Under the pieces are notes generated by a model. It made no database searches. It saw only the letters and a list, made by a program, of their open reading frames with translations, and was not told the origin of the DNA. A DNA stretch of 11,651 bases from CAZGOM01 sp964542875 (GTDB lineage Bacteria; Planctomycetota; Phycisphaerae; Phycisphaerales; Phycisphaeraceae): assembly GCA_964542875.1 (NCBI GenBank), contig CAZIWA010000160.1, positions 1 to 11,651 on the forward strand, in the 5' to 3' direction. Numbering within the stretch: the stretch's first letter is position 1; each line of letters starts with the position of its first letter. The position numbers and the translations under genes were made by a program. Positions 1 through 6,381 of the stretch are shown one piece after another.

Positions 1-96
1 TACCGCTGCACGAGTGCGCCCAGGGCGACGAGCATGAGCACGGGGAGGAGGACGTGGGTGATGATGAAAACGAATTGGGAGAGCATGAATTTGAAG
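1..96 (-). CDS. N-terminal fragment of a probable AEC-family (auxin efflux carrier-like) permease
   Basis: The ATG at 96-94 opens a leftward frame that runs off the window edge; only about 32 residues are visible. They begin MLSQFVFIITHVLLPVLM and continue LVALGALVQR: one hydrophobic helix with a V-LLP-V core followed by a small-residue stretch and Gln-Arg. That is how AEC transporters usually start (first membrane helix with a conserved Pro, then G-x-L-x-[RQ]-R). AEC proteins are secondary carriers of organic acids in the inner membrane, about 300 residues long with ten helices. The start lies 64 bp past the queE stop on the same strand, so it could be cotranscribed with queCE. No clear Shine-Dalgarno precedes it. 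The family call rests on a single helix and could be wrong; that this is the start of a membrane protein is more secure. Confidence 0.5.
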
Positions 97-160
97 AAGG
101 GTCTGGGGTCTAGGAGCTGGGGTCTGGGCGGAGAAGACCGGAGGAGTGACCCTGGTTTTT

Positions 161-856
161 TTAGGGGATGCGGAGGAGTTTGTGGACTTGGACGGAGAGC
201 CGCCAGTGGGGGTGGGCGAGGCAGAAGGCCAGGGCGGCCTGGGTGTTGGTTTGCGCGTCTGGGCCGTCCATGGGTTGGAGGAAGCGGTGTTTGAAGTCCC
301 AGTCTTCCACCTGGTGGGGGAGGAGGTCGGGCTGAGGGTAGACGAGCTTGAGTTCATCGCCCTTGGTGACGATGGTTTTGCTGCCGGCTTTGGGGCTCAT
401 GCAGACCCAGTCGATGCCGGGGGGGACGGGGACGGTGCCGTTGGTTTCAATGGCGATATAGAGGCCGTGGGCGTGGAAGCTTTCGATGAGCGGGGCATCA
501 AGCTGGAGCAGGGGTTCACCGCCTGTGCAGACGACCATGGGTTGGGCGGCGGCGTGGTTGGGCTTTTGAGCTTTGGTCTGGGTGCCCGAGGGGAGGCGGT
601 TATCGACCGCGCCCTGAAGCCAGAGGGATTTGATGTGCTGGGCGAGTGCGTCGGGGGTGCTGAATTTGCCGCCTGCGGCGCCGTCGGTGCCGATGAAGTC
701 GGTGTCGCAGAATTTGCAGACGGCTTTTTCGCGGTCTTCCTCACGGCCGGACCAGAGATTGCAGCCGGCGAAGCGGCAGAAGACAGCGGCCCGGCCGACG
801 TTAGCGCCTTCGCCCTGAAGGGTGTAGTAGGCTTCTTTGACGAGGTAGCTTTTCAC
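161..856 (-). CDS. queE: 7-carboxy-7-deazaguanine synthase QueE (radical SAM)
   Basis: QueE is a radical SAM enzyme that rearranges 6-carboxytetrahydropterin to 7-carboxy-7-deazaguanine (CDG) in the cytoplasm, the step before QueC in preQ0 and queuosine synthesis. The 231-residue protein opens with KEAYYTLQGEG, the usual QueE substrate-binding start. Its cluster-binding cysteines are C32, C47 and C50, giving CX14CX2C: the longer QueE variant rather than the classic CX3CX2C. TGGEPLLQ (111-118) is the SAM-binding GGEP-type motif, ETNGT (137-141) and SPK (154-156) follow, and the C-terminus VHKLLRIP is typical. Residues about 80-106, rich in Gln, Lys and Asn, look like a family-variable insertion. 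The start is GTG at 856-854, overlapping the queC stop as GTGA, with AAGG about seven bases upstream; translation is probably coupled to queC. All key residues are present and the gene looks intact. Confidence 0.95.
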   Translation of the reverse strand: MKSYLVKEAYYTLQGEGANVGRAAVFCRFAGCNLWSGREEDREKAVCKFCDTDFIGTDGAAGGKFSTPDALAQHIKSLWLQGAVDNRLPSGTQTKAQKPNHAAAQPMVVCTGGEPLLQLDAPLIESFHAHGLYIAIETNGTVPVPPGIDWVCMSPKAGSKTIVTKGDELKLVYPQPDLLPHQVEDWDFKHRFLQPMDGPDAQTNTQAALAFCLAHPHWRLSVQVHKLLRIP

Positions 857-1563
857 AGGTGACCTTGGGCGCCGGGCTGGTAAGGGGCGGGGTCGGTTTT
901 GCCGAGGCTGGCGAAGCCTTTAAGGCGCAGGTGGCAGGCGTCGCAGCGGCCGCAGGCATGGCCTTTGGTGTCGGGGTTGTAGCAGGTGTGGGTGTGGGCG
1001 AAGTCGACGCCCAGGGCGAGGCCTTTTTCGATGATCTGGGCTTTGGTGAGGTTGATGAGGGGGCTGTGGACTTTGAAGCGGCCTTGGCCTTCGACGCTGG
1101 CCTTGGTGGCGAGGTTGGCGAGGGTTTCAAAAGCGGCGATGAACTCGGGCCGGCAGTCGGGGTAGCCGGAGTAGTCGACGGCGTTGACGCCGATAAAGAG
1201 GTCGAAGCTTTTGGTGACTTCGGCGAGGCCAAGGGCGTAGGAGAGGAAGACGGTGTTGCGTGCGGGGACGTAAGTAACGGGGATGCCGGTGGCGATTTGT
1301 TCGTCGGTTTTGTCCAGGGGGACGGCGATGTCCGCGGTGAGGGCGGAGCCGCCGAAGGCGCGGAGGTCGATTTTTGCGGTGATGTGGCTGGCGACGCCTT
1401 GGGTTTGCGCTTGTTTGCGTGCGCTTTCGAGCTCGAATTTGTGCCTTTGGCCGTAGTCAAAGGAGATGGCATGCAGGGTGTAGCCCTGGGTTTTGGCAAT
1501 GGCCAGGACGGTGGCGGAATCAAGCCCGCCTGAGAGAAGGATGACAGCGTTTTTGGACGGCAT
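853..1563 (-). CDS. queC: 7-cyano-7-deazaguanine (preQ0) synthase QueC
   Basis: QueC converts CDG to preQ0 with ammonia and ATP, through an adenylated intermediate, in the cytoplasm. The 236-residue product begins MPSKNAVILLSGGLDSATVL, with the SGGLDS ATP-pyrophosphatase loop at 11-16. FDYGQRH (35-41), YVPARNT (98-104) and GVNAVDYSGYPDCRPEF (125-141) are QueC signatures. The C-terminal zinc site is C194, C204, C207 and C210 (CYNP ... CGRCDAC). An in-frame ATG exists at 1758, but the 65 extra residues it adds are low-complexity and resemble no QueC N-terminus, so ATG 1563 is the better start; it also gives normal family length. No Shine-Dalgarno is evident. queE follows with a 4-bp overlap. 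No queD, queF or tgt gene lies in the window, so the rest of the pathway must be elsewhere or salvaged. Confidence 0.96.
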   Translation of the reverse strand: MPSKNAVILLSGGLDSATVLAIAKTQGYTLHAISFDYGQRHKFELESARKQAQTQGVASHITAKIDLRAFGGSALTADIAVPLDKTDEQIATGIPVTYVPARNTVFLSYALGLAEVTKSFDLFIGVNAVDYSGYPDCRPEFIAAFETLANLATKASVEGQGRFKVHSPLINLTKAQIIEKGLALGVDFAHTHTCYNPDTKGHACGRCDACHLRLKGFASLGKTDPAPYQPGAQGHL

Positions 1564-1571
1564 AGGGAAGT

Positions 1572-1577
1572 ATTTTA
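1572..1577 (-). promoter_or_regulatory. Possible -10 box very close to the queC start
   Basis: On the minus strand a TAAAAT hexamer sits nine to fourteen bases before the queC ATG. If used as a -10 element, the transcript would start within a few bases of the ATG and be leaderless, which would fit the absence of a Shine-Dalgarno. The -35 region 17 bp upstream (TCTCCA) is poor. A small hairpin (CCACT-GAA-AGTGG on the plus strand, 1579-1591) lies between the two. A guess from sequence only. Confidence 0.25.
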
Positions 1578-1624
1578 GCCACTGAAAGTGGGTTTGGAGA
1601 ATTGATGCGGAGGCGCATGCACCC

Positions 1625-1648
1625 GGGTTATCGGGTTTACGGGTTATC
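1625..1648 (+). repeat. Three tandem 8-bp units at the end of a membrane-protein gene
   Basis: Three octamers in register, GGGTTATC, GGGTTTAC and GGGTTATC, followed by GGGG. The array covers the stop codon of the leftward membrane gene ending at 1644 and part of the 80-bp gap before queC. The same kind of octamer (GGGTTAGC, GAGTTCAC, GAGTTCAC) occurs on the opposite strand at 4828-4805, so this looks like a dispersed intergenic repeat rather than chance. Its role is unknown. Confidence 0.6.
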
Positions 1649-2465
1649 GGGGGGCTTGGAGTGAGTGATTGCCATCTTGGGTTGATGGCGCATTGATTCC
1701 CGTGGTGGTCTTGGCTTTGATCCAGGCTTGCTGGGCAGGAGAGATTTCGGCGCCGCATTCGGGGCAGAGGGTTTGATCGGCCTGGGCGGTGCCGGTGAGG
1801 TCGTATTCGCAGGCGAGGCAGGTGATGAGCTTGGCGGGGCGATTGCCCCAGAGGCGTTTGGAGAAGAGGGTGACGAGGGCCCAGATGAGGGGAGCGGTTT
1901 GGATGAGGCCGATACCGGCGATGAGGAGGGTGAACTCTGTCCCGTGGAATTCATCATCTGGCGGCAAACGATAGATGAAGATCAAAACACCGATACCGGC
2001 AAAGACCAGTAAAAGGGGGAGGACAAGCGCGTACGCGACCAAGACTTCAGATCGCAAGCGCCTGAATAAAAATGCCGTTGCAATGCTCAAAACAGGGATG
2101 ATGAAAAGGCAGATGATGAGTGTGGCCAACTGGCCGACGATTGTGACAAAGGATTCGAAGAGCATCAGACATGGCCAATAAAGGGACCAGGCTGCCAGAC
2201 AGAAATTGGGGATCCACGCCAATAAAAGAGACCAGTGCGGTTTGCGCCAGTTGTGTTCGACGAGAGATTGCGACCAGGTGATATTGCCCGCGGCCAGGAA
2301 CATGAGGAATACGGTGATCATGAGCGCCAGGCTGCGGGTGGCCATGACCGTCAAAATTGCAGCGGGGATGGCGCCATAGGAGGCGACGAGCGCGATATAC
2401 CCTTCTGTGGACGGCTTGGGAGCGCCCGGGGGGAGAGGGGAAGATTTGAATGATGAGCCGGTCAA
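1644..2465 (-). CDS. Six-helix membrane protein with C-terminal zinc ribbon (paralogue 4 of 4)
   Basis: I do not recognise a named function. The 273-residue protein has a short Ser/Pro-rich N-terminus, about six hydrophobic helices between residues 22 and 202, and a C-terminal ribbon with C216, C219, C234 and C237 (CLACEYDLTG ... CPECG), the Y-D-LTG type common in planctomycete proteins. The motif RKPHW at 74-78 followed by LLAWIP starts helix 3 and recurs in the next gene upstream. The start is TTG at 2465-2463, forming a TTGA overlap with the stop of that gene. The next ATG is at residue 41, inside the first helical region, and using it would destroy the alignment with the paralogue, so the TTG is preferred despite lacking a Shine-Dalgarno. 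The last codons and stop lie in the octamer repeat. Inferred to sit in the inner membrane with a zinc-binding tail. Confidence 0.8.
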   Translation of the reverse strand: MTGSSFKSSPLPPGAPKPSTEGYIALVASYGAIPAAILTVMATRSLALMITVFLMFLAAGNITWSQSLVEHNWRKPHWSLLLAWIPNFCLAAWSLYWPCLMLFESFVTIVGQLATLIICLFIIPVLSIATAFLFRRLRSEVLVAYALVLPLLLVFAGIGVLIFIYRLPPDDEFHGTEFTLLIAGIGLIQTAPLIWALVTLFSKRLWGNRPAKLITCLACEYDLTGTAQADQTLCPECGAEISPAQQAWIKAKTTTGINAPSTQDGNHSLQAPR

Positions 2466-3277
2466 GGGTTGGGAGGCTCGAGGGCGGGTGTCATGGGACT
2501 GGTTTGGAGCATTTTGTGGATGAGGGTGATTTGTTCGTTATGGATGGCTTTGCCGCATTCGGGGCATTTGGCGCCGCTGCCTGCGACGGTGCCGGTGAGG
2601 TTGTAATTGCAGGCTAAGCAGTGGTGTGTCCAAGTGGGGGACATGCCGTAGCGGCCTTTGGTTTGGAGGATGATGAGACAAATGACCAGAGGGATCATTT
2701 GGATGAATGTCGCGGTACCCAGAACCCCCATGGTGATGGCGCGTATCCCCGAATCGTTGGAGTTTGCGGAAAAGAGCGAAGAAATGAGGTACACGGCAGA
2801 GGCCAGCAACATGATGCCCAAGGCGATGAGCGACCAGAGCAAGATGGCGTCAGACCGGCTTTTGCGGACACCAGCGGCGATGATGCACACCGCAAGGGGG
2901 AGGAAGAGAAACGTCACAAGTCCGTTGAGGAGCAGGGGGGGCAGCTTATCGATGTGTGCGAGAAGACTTGTGATGCTCATGAGGAGTGCAACGGCATTCA
3001 CCCAGCCGATGGGAAGCCAGGCCACCAGCAGCGCCCAATGCGGACGACGCCAGTAATTGCGCATCAGGCAGACAGGCCAGAGGCAGATGGCGAGGATGAA
3101 GAGGACGATCGCGCCGATGGCCAAAACGGCGCTTGCAGGGTCGCGCAGAAAAGGGGCGATGAGCACAAAGATAATGCTCAGGGCAGCGGTGACGAGGGTG
3201 ATCCGGTCCAGTGTCTTCAGCGGAGGGGCGAATGGGACGGGCCAGTGGCGGTGGTGTTTGACGAGGGGTTGGGTCAT
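2462..3277 (-). CDS. Six-helix membrane protein with C-terminal zinc ribbon (paralogue 3 of 4)
   Basis: Unnamed family. The 271-residue product has a basic, Pro-containing N-terminus (about 1-23), hydrophobic helices near 25-43, 50-72, 82-107, 114-136, 143-169 and 178-204, then a zinc ribbon with C220, C223, C238 and C241 (CLACNYNLTG ... CPECG) and a 30-residue tail. RRPHW (77-81) with LLVAWLP before helix 3 matches the gene downstream (RKPHW, LLAWIP), and the link between helix 6 and the ribbon (KGRYGMSP) matches KRLWGNRP there and KRLYGTTP in the gene upstream. The ATG at 3277 has no visible Shine-Dalgarno; the gene lies 43 bp after the preceding one and overlaps the next by 4 bp, so it is probably in an operon. 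Ribbon cysteines may bind structural zinc or a partner; nothing shows which. Confidence 0.85.
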   Translation of the reverse strand: MTQPLVKHHRHWPVPFAPPLKTLDRITLVTAALSIIFVLIAPFLRDPASAVLAIGAIVLFILAICLWPVCLMRNYWRRPHWALLVAWLPIGWVNAVALLMSITSLLAHIDKLPPLLLNGLVTFLFLPLAVCIIAAGVRKSRSDAILLWSLIALGIMLLASAVYLISSLFSANSNDSGIRAITMGVLGTATFIQMIPLVICLIILQTKGRYGMSPTWTHHCLACNYNLTGTVAGSGAKCPECGKAIHNEQITLIHKMLQTSPMTPALEPPNP

Positions 3278-3320
3278 GTGGAGGGTGTTGGGCGCTGGTG
3301 ATGTGGCGCGGATGTCGAGG

Positions 3321-3959
3321 TCAGGCTGGGGTGGTGCCGTAGAGACGTTTGGCGCGGAGACAGATAAGGAAGAAGAGGGTGGGGAGGATGGGGGGGATGC
3401 CGGTGAAGAAGTTGAGAGCGAGGGCGTAGTCCAGAAGGCCGTATTTATCGAGGGGGAGTTTTTCGAAGAGGGCGGCGCCGGCGATGATGACGCTGATGAT
3501 GGCGATGGGGAGCTGGTAAGTCATGAGCCAGAAGAGGGCTTTGTCAGACCGGTGCCGGGTGAGGGCAAAGGGTGGGAGGATGGAGACGGACATGATGGCC
3601 ATGACGGCGATGAGGCTGAAGAAATTCATGGGGTTGGAGTCTGGGCCGAAGAAGAAGAGGAGCAATCCGGCAGAGGCGGCGCCGGCGATGGCGAGGGTGA
3701 GGCCGATGGGGATCCAGGCGAGCCAGAACGAGGGACGGACGGGGCGGTGGAGGTTTTGCGCCAGCATCCAGCACCAGCAGAAGTGGACGAAAATGTTCAT
3801 CCCGGCGATGAGCCAGACGATGGTGAGGTTTTGGACAAACAGCAGACCCAGGAGGCTGAAGAACAAAAGCGCGCAGGAGAAGAGCACGGCCTGCTCGGAG
3901 GCGGTGAGCCGGGTGGGAGGGGCGGGATTGGGGATGATGGGCTCGGGGGCTTGGGGCAT
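3321..3959 (-). CDS. Six-helix membrane protein without ribbon (paralogue 2 of 4)
   Basis: Function not recognised. The 212-residue protein has a Pro-rich N-terminus (MPQAPEPIIPNPAPP), then predicted helices near 23-42, 46-67, 78-104, 111-133, 139-165 and 176-201, and ends KRLYGTTPA. Topology, the RPSFWLAWIP stretch at helix 3 (compare RPHW-x-LL-x-AWLP in its neighbours) and the end KRLYGTTP mark it as a relative of the two downstream genes, but it stops exactly where their zinc ribbon begins. The 43-bp gap to the next gene is too short to hide a decayed ribbon, so the domain is absent, not frameshifted. It starts at ATG 3959, 12 bp after the previous stop, with no Shine-Dalgarno, and is probably read through from that gene. 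Confidence 0.8.
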   Translation of the reverse strand: MPQAPEPIIPNPAPPTRLTASEQAVLFSCALLFFSLLGLLFVQNLTIVWLIAGMNIFVHFCWCWMLAQNLHRPVRPSFWLAWIPIGLTLAIAGAASAGLLLFFFGPDSNPMNFFSLIAVMAIMSVSILPPFALTRHRSDKALFWLMTYQLPIAIISVIIAGAALFEKLPLDKYGLLDYALALNFFTGIPPILPTLFFLICLRAKRLYGTTPA

Positions 3960-3971
3960 GTCGTTGATAGA

Positions 3972-4643
3972 TTAACCGGGTTGGACCTCGGGAGACTCAG
4001 GCCCTAAGCGGGGTTGGGGGCGGGTTGGGCTGATTCGGAGGGCCAAAAGGCAAATGAGCAGGGGGACGGTTGAAGTGATGCCGATGGCGAGACACAAATA
4101 GGCACAGACGCAAGCGAGGCGGTTGGGGTCGAACGGCTTGGTGAACGTGAGGGCCCAGAGGTAAAGCGCCAGACTTGCCAGGAGCAACCCCAGCGAGGGG
4201 ATCAACAGAGAAGTCAAAACCCGGGCGGATGGGTTTCTTGACTGGCACATCGGCAGAGAGAACATGGCCAAAGGAATCAGAATGAGCAACGTGGCGAGTG
4301 CGCCGTTAGCGTCAATCCGAGAGGATTCGGCGTACATCAACAGCACCGCGGCAATGGTGGCCCCAGTGGTGAATGCACTGGGCAGCCAGTACCACCAGAA
4401 AAGGGTCGGGGGGCTGCTCGGATGGTGTCTTTTGAGAGAAAAAGCCAGTGTTGTATTTAGTACGCAGAGGGAGATGACTGCAAAGTCGCCGGCGTGATGG
4501 TTTGTAGAAGCAGCAATGATGAGGAGAAAGATGCCCAAGATGTAGCCGATGGCGGCGATGAGGGAGGCGTAGTCGTAGAAAGTCAGTTGGTCTGCATCAG
4601 GCACGGGCGGATGGGGAGAAGGAGAGTCGAGTGGCGAAGACAT
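3972..4643 (-). CDS. Six-helix membrane protein without ribbon (paralogue 1 of 4, first in the array)
   Basis: Function not recognised. The 223-residue product has a Ser/Pro/His-rich N-terminus (1-18) and hydrophobic segments near 27-46, 53-70, 81-105, 114-133, 143-167 and 176-202, followed by a Pro/Arg-rich tail instead of a zinc ribbon. The helix-3 start (LFWWYWLP at 81-88) corresponds in position to the AW[IL]P motif of the other three genes, but this is the most divergent member and the homology is inferred mainly from layout. The ATG at 4643 is preceded by CGGAG at about nine bases, the only clear ribosome-binding site of the array, consistent with it being the first gene of the transcript. 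The next gene begins 12 bp downstream. Confidence 0.78.
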   Translation of the reverse strand: MSSPLDSPSPHPPVPDADQLTFYDYASLIAAIGYILGIFLLIIAASTNHHAGDFAVISLCVLNTTLAFSLKRHHPSSPPTLFWWYWLPSAFTTGATIAAVLLMYAESSRIDANGALATLLILIPLAMFSLPMCQSRNPSARVLTSLLIPSLGLLLASLALYLWALTFTKPFDPNRLACVCAYLCLAIGITSTVPLLICLLALRISPTRPQPRLGPESPEVQPG

Positions 4644-4741
4644 GCCAAGGCTCCGGAAATGAAGTGTCTTAATTCATACGGGATGCGAGGGATCTGGTTC
4701 GGGAAATGAGACGTCAGCGTCAATGCGGTGCGAATTTTTCT

Positions 4742-4758
4742 GCGACCATCGAGGTCGC
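4742..4758. repeat. Short perfect inverted repeat
   Basis: GCGACC (4742-4747) and GGTCGC (4753-4758) flank a five-base loop. The minus-strand side is followed by A residues and the plus-strand side by GGAG, so it is not a Rho-independent terminator in either direction. It lies about 100 bp upstream of the leftward membrane operon and could be an operator or a leader hairpin; nothing decides between these. Confidence 0.4.
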
Positions 4759-4788
4759 GGAGAATTAGAGCATTCAAATAACCGGGTT

Positions 4789-4831
4789 CCGGGGGCTGCG
4801 CTCGTGAACTCGTGAACTCGCTAACCCCCGG
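4789..4831. repeat. REP-like hairpin built around tandem octamers
   Basis: CCGGGGG (4789-4795) and CCCCCGG (4825-4831) can form a 7-bp stem. The loop contains CTCGTGAA twice in tandem (4801-4816) plus a partial third copy. On the minus strand the loop and stem edge read as octamers GGGTTAGC, GAGTTCAC, GAGTTCAC, the same G-R-GTT-N-N-C type as at 1625-1648. It has the look of a dispersed palindromic intergenic element. Confidence 0.55.
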
Positions 4832-4950
4832 CTACGGGCTATCGTCCCGCTGGGGCGCGGAAAGTGACTCATGCGCGAGGGTTACAAGCTGCGGGAGTCC
4901 GTAATGTTGGAGCAGACTCAAAGAGAAACTGCTTACCAATGGTTTGGGTC

Positions 4951-4981
4951 CTGATACCCCATCCGTAAATCAAGCTATAAT
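4951..4981 (+). promoter_or_regulatory. Probable promoter of the E2 gene
   Basis: A perfect TATAAT at 4976-4981 is 46 bases upstream of the E2 start. The best -35 match is CTGATA at 4951-4956, with a long 19-bp spacer, so the -35 is weak. The expected transcript would begin near 4988 and give a leader of about 40 nt ending in a GGAGAAG ribosome site at 5017-5023. This also argues against the alternative upstream start at 4944. Confidence 0.55.
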
Positions 4982-5027
4982 CCGGTGGATTTTTCCCATT
5001 GGCTCAACACTGGCTTGGAGAAGCGCG

Positions 5028-6359
5028 ATGCCTGTCGAAATCACAATGCCCCGGCTGTCGGACACCATGGAAGAGGGCACCATTGTCAAATGGCGCGTTA
5101 AGGTCGGCGATAAGGTCAAGGCGGGCGACGCCGTGGCCGAGGTGGAAACCGACAAGGCCACCATGGAACTCAACATGTTTGAGGACGGCACGGTGGCGAA
5201 GCTTGCGGTTCCCGAAGGCGAGATGACCAAGATCGGCAAGCCGATCCTGGTGCTGGCCGTGGGTTCTGAGACGGTGGAAGAGGCGGCGAAGGCTGCGCCG
5301 GGCTCCGGTGGTGGCGCCAAGGCCCCTGCGCCGGCTCCTGTGGCCAAGCAGGCTCAGGCGCCGACCCCCAAGGCTCCTGCCGCTGACGCGGCGCCGACCA
5401 AGGCGCCCGCTGAGCCGTCTGATGAAACAGAAGAGCCCGTGCAGTCCGGCGGGAAGGTCAAAGTGAGCCCGCTGGCGCGCAAGATCGCCGAAGACGCTGG
5501 TGTGGATCTTTCAAAAGTGACGGGGACGGGCCCTGGCGGAAGAATCATCAAGCGTGACATTCTGGCTGCGGCCAATGCGCCTGCTCAAGCTCCTGTTGCG
5601 ACGCCCGCGCCCAGCGCGCCCAAGGCGTCTGCTGCCCCGGCTGCCCCGGCGATGAAGCTGGAGTCCAAGCTGGTGCCGGTGAACGGCATGCGCAAGACGA
5701 TTGCCAAGCGGCTGCTTGAATCCAAGACCACGATTCCTCACTTCACGGTGACGGTGTCGGTGAACATGGACCCGCTTTTGGCGTTGCGCACGACGATCAA
5801 TCAGCAGCTTGAAGCCCAGAAGGTGAAGCTGTCCGTGAACGACTTTGTGGTGCGCGCGGTGGCCCTGGCGCTGGTGCAGCACCCGCTGATCAACAGCTCG
5901 TGGACGGATGCGGGCATTCAGGTGCACGGCTCGGCGAACATCGGCGTGGCGGTTGCGCTGCCTCAGGACAAGGGCGGCGGGCTGGTGGTGCCGGTGCTGC
6001 GCGATGTGCAGAACAAGGGCCTGCGGGCGATTTCTTCGGAAACCCGGGCCCTGGCTGAAAAGGCCCGGACCAAGGGGCTGACGGTGGAAGAGATGTCCGA
6101 AGGGACGTTCACCATCTCCAACCTGGGGATGATGGGCGTGGACCATTTTGAGGCGATCATCAATCCGCCTCAGAGCGCGATCCTGGCAGTGGGCGCGGCG
6201 CTGCAAAAGGCCGTGGTGCGCAACAACCAGATCGTGATCGGCCAGGAAATGACGTGCACGATTTCGGCGGACCACCGGGTGATCGACGGGGCGATGGCCG
6301 CGGAATACCTGCAGACGCTCAAGACGCTGCTGGAAAACCCGGCGGGCTTGATGGTGTGA
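5028..6359 (+). CDS. pdhC: Dihydrolipoamide acetyltransferase (E2) of a pyruvate dehydrogenase-type complex
   Basis: E2 carries acetyl groups on a lipoyl arm and transfers them to CoA, forming acetyl-CoA at the core of the cytoplasmic pyruvate dehydrogenase complex. The 443-residue protein has one lipoyl domain (1-78) with the lipoyl lysine K43 in VETDKATME, an Ala/Pro-rich swinging linker (about 85-140), a peripheral subunit-binding domain (146-181, VSPLARKIAEDAGVD ... GTGPGGRIIKRDI), a second flexible linker, and the catalytic domain (212-443). The acyltransferase motif DHRVIDG gives catalytic H416 and D420; SNLG (364-367) is the other conserved motif. The end LLENPAGLMV is typical of pyruvate rather than 2-oxoglutarate E2, though branched-chain E2 cannot be fully excluded. 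ATG 5028 has GGAG seven bases upstream; a longer frame from 4944 would include the promoter. No E1 or E3 gene is adjacent, and it has its own promoter and terminator. Confidence 0.93.
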   Translation: MPVEITMPRLSDTMEEGTIVKWRVKVGDKVKAGDAVAEVETDKATMELNMFEDGTVAKLAVPEGEMTKIGKPILVLAVGSETVEEAAKAAPGSGGGAKAPAPAPVAKQAQAPTPKAPAADAAPTKAPAEPSDETEEPVQSGGKVKVSPLARKIAEDAGVDLSKVTGTGPGGRIIKRDILAAANAPAQAPVATPAPSAPKASAAPAAPAMKLESKLVPVNGMRKTIAKRLLESKTTIPHFTVTVSVNMDPLLALRTTINQQLEAQKVKLSVNDFVVRAVALALVQHPLINSSWTDAGIQVHGSANIGVAVALPQDKGGGLVVPVLRDVQNKGLRAISSETRALAEKARTKGLTVEEMSEGTFTISNLGMMGVDHFEAIINPPQSAILAVGAALQKAVVRNNQIVIGQEMTCTISADHRVIDGAMAAEYLQTLKTLLENPAGLMV

Positions 6360-6381
6360 TTGAATTTGTAACGCGAATCAG

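Larger units (their letters stand above)
4644..5027. other. Divergent intergenic region with repeats and a promoter
   Basis: This 384-bp spacer separates the leftward membrane array from the rightward E2 gene. It holds a perfect inverted repeat GCGACC-ATCGA-GGTCGC (4742-4758), the REP-like element at 4789-4831 and the E2 promoter near 4976. For the leftward operon, TATGAA about 40 bp before the start is the best -10 candidate, without a good -35. A short leftward open frame (4777-4583) overlaps the first membrane gene and looks like chance. No tRNA or other RNA gene is visible. Confidence 0.6.

Noticed and set aside
146..862. Long plus-strand frame antisense to queE, Gly/Glu/Ala/Val-rich
   Set aside because: It lies opposite a gene with all QueE motifs; its composition is what the complement of a C-ending-codon gene gives, and it shows no domain.
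859..1533. Plus-strand frame antisense to queC
   Set aside because: Same reasoning: low-complexity Gly/Val/Glu protein opposite a well-supported gene.
1564..1625. Possible preQ1 riboswitch before queC
   Set aside because: The only hairpin has a three-base loop and lacks the C-rich loop and A-rich tail arrangement of preQ1-I; nothing matches the other preQ1 classes.
1564..1758. N-terminal extension of queC from an upstream ATG
   Set aside because: The extra 65 residues are low-complexity, overlap the end of the membrane gene and are absent from the QueC family pattern.
4583..4777. Short leftward frame of 64 residues upstream of the first membrane gene
   Set aside because: It overlaps the membrane gene in another frame, has no Shine-Dalgarno and runs through the inverted repeat; chance is the simplest explanation.
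4944..5027. N-terminal extension of the E2 protein
   Set aside because: It would include the TATAAT box; the lipoyl domain and a good ribosome site begin at 5028.
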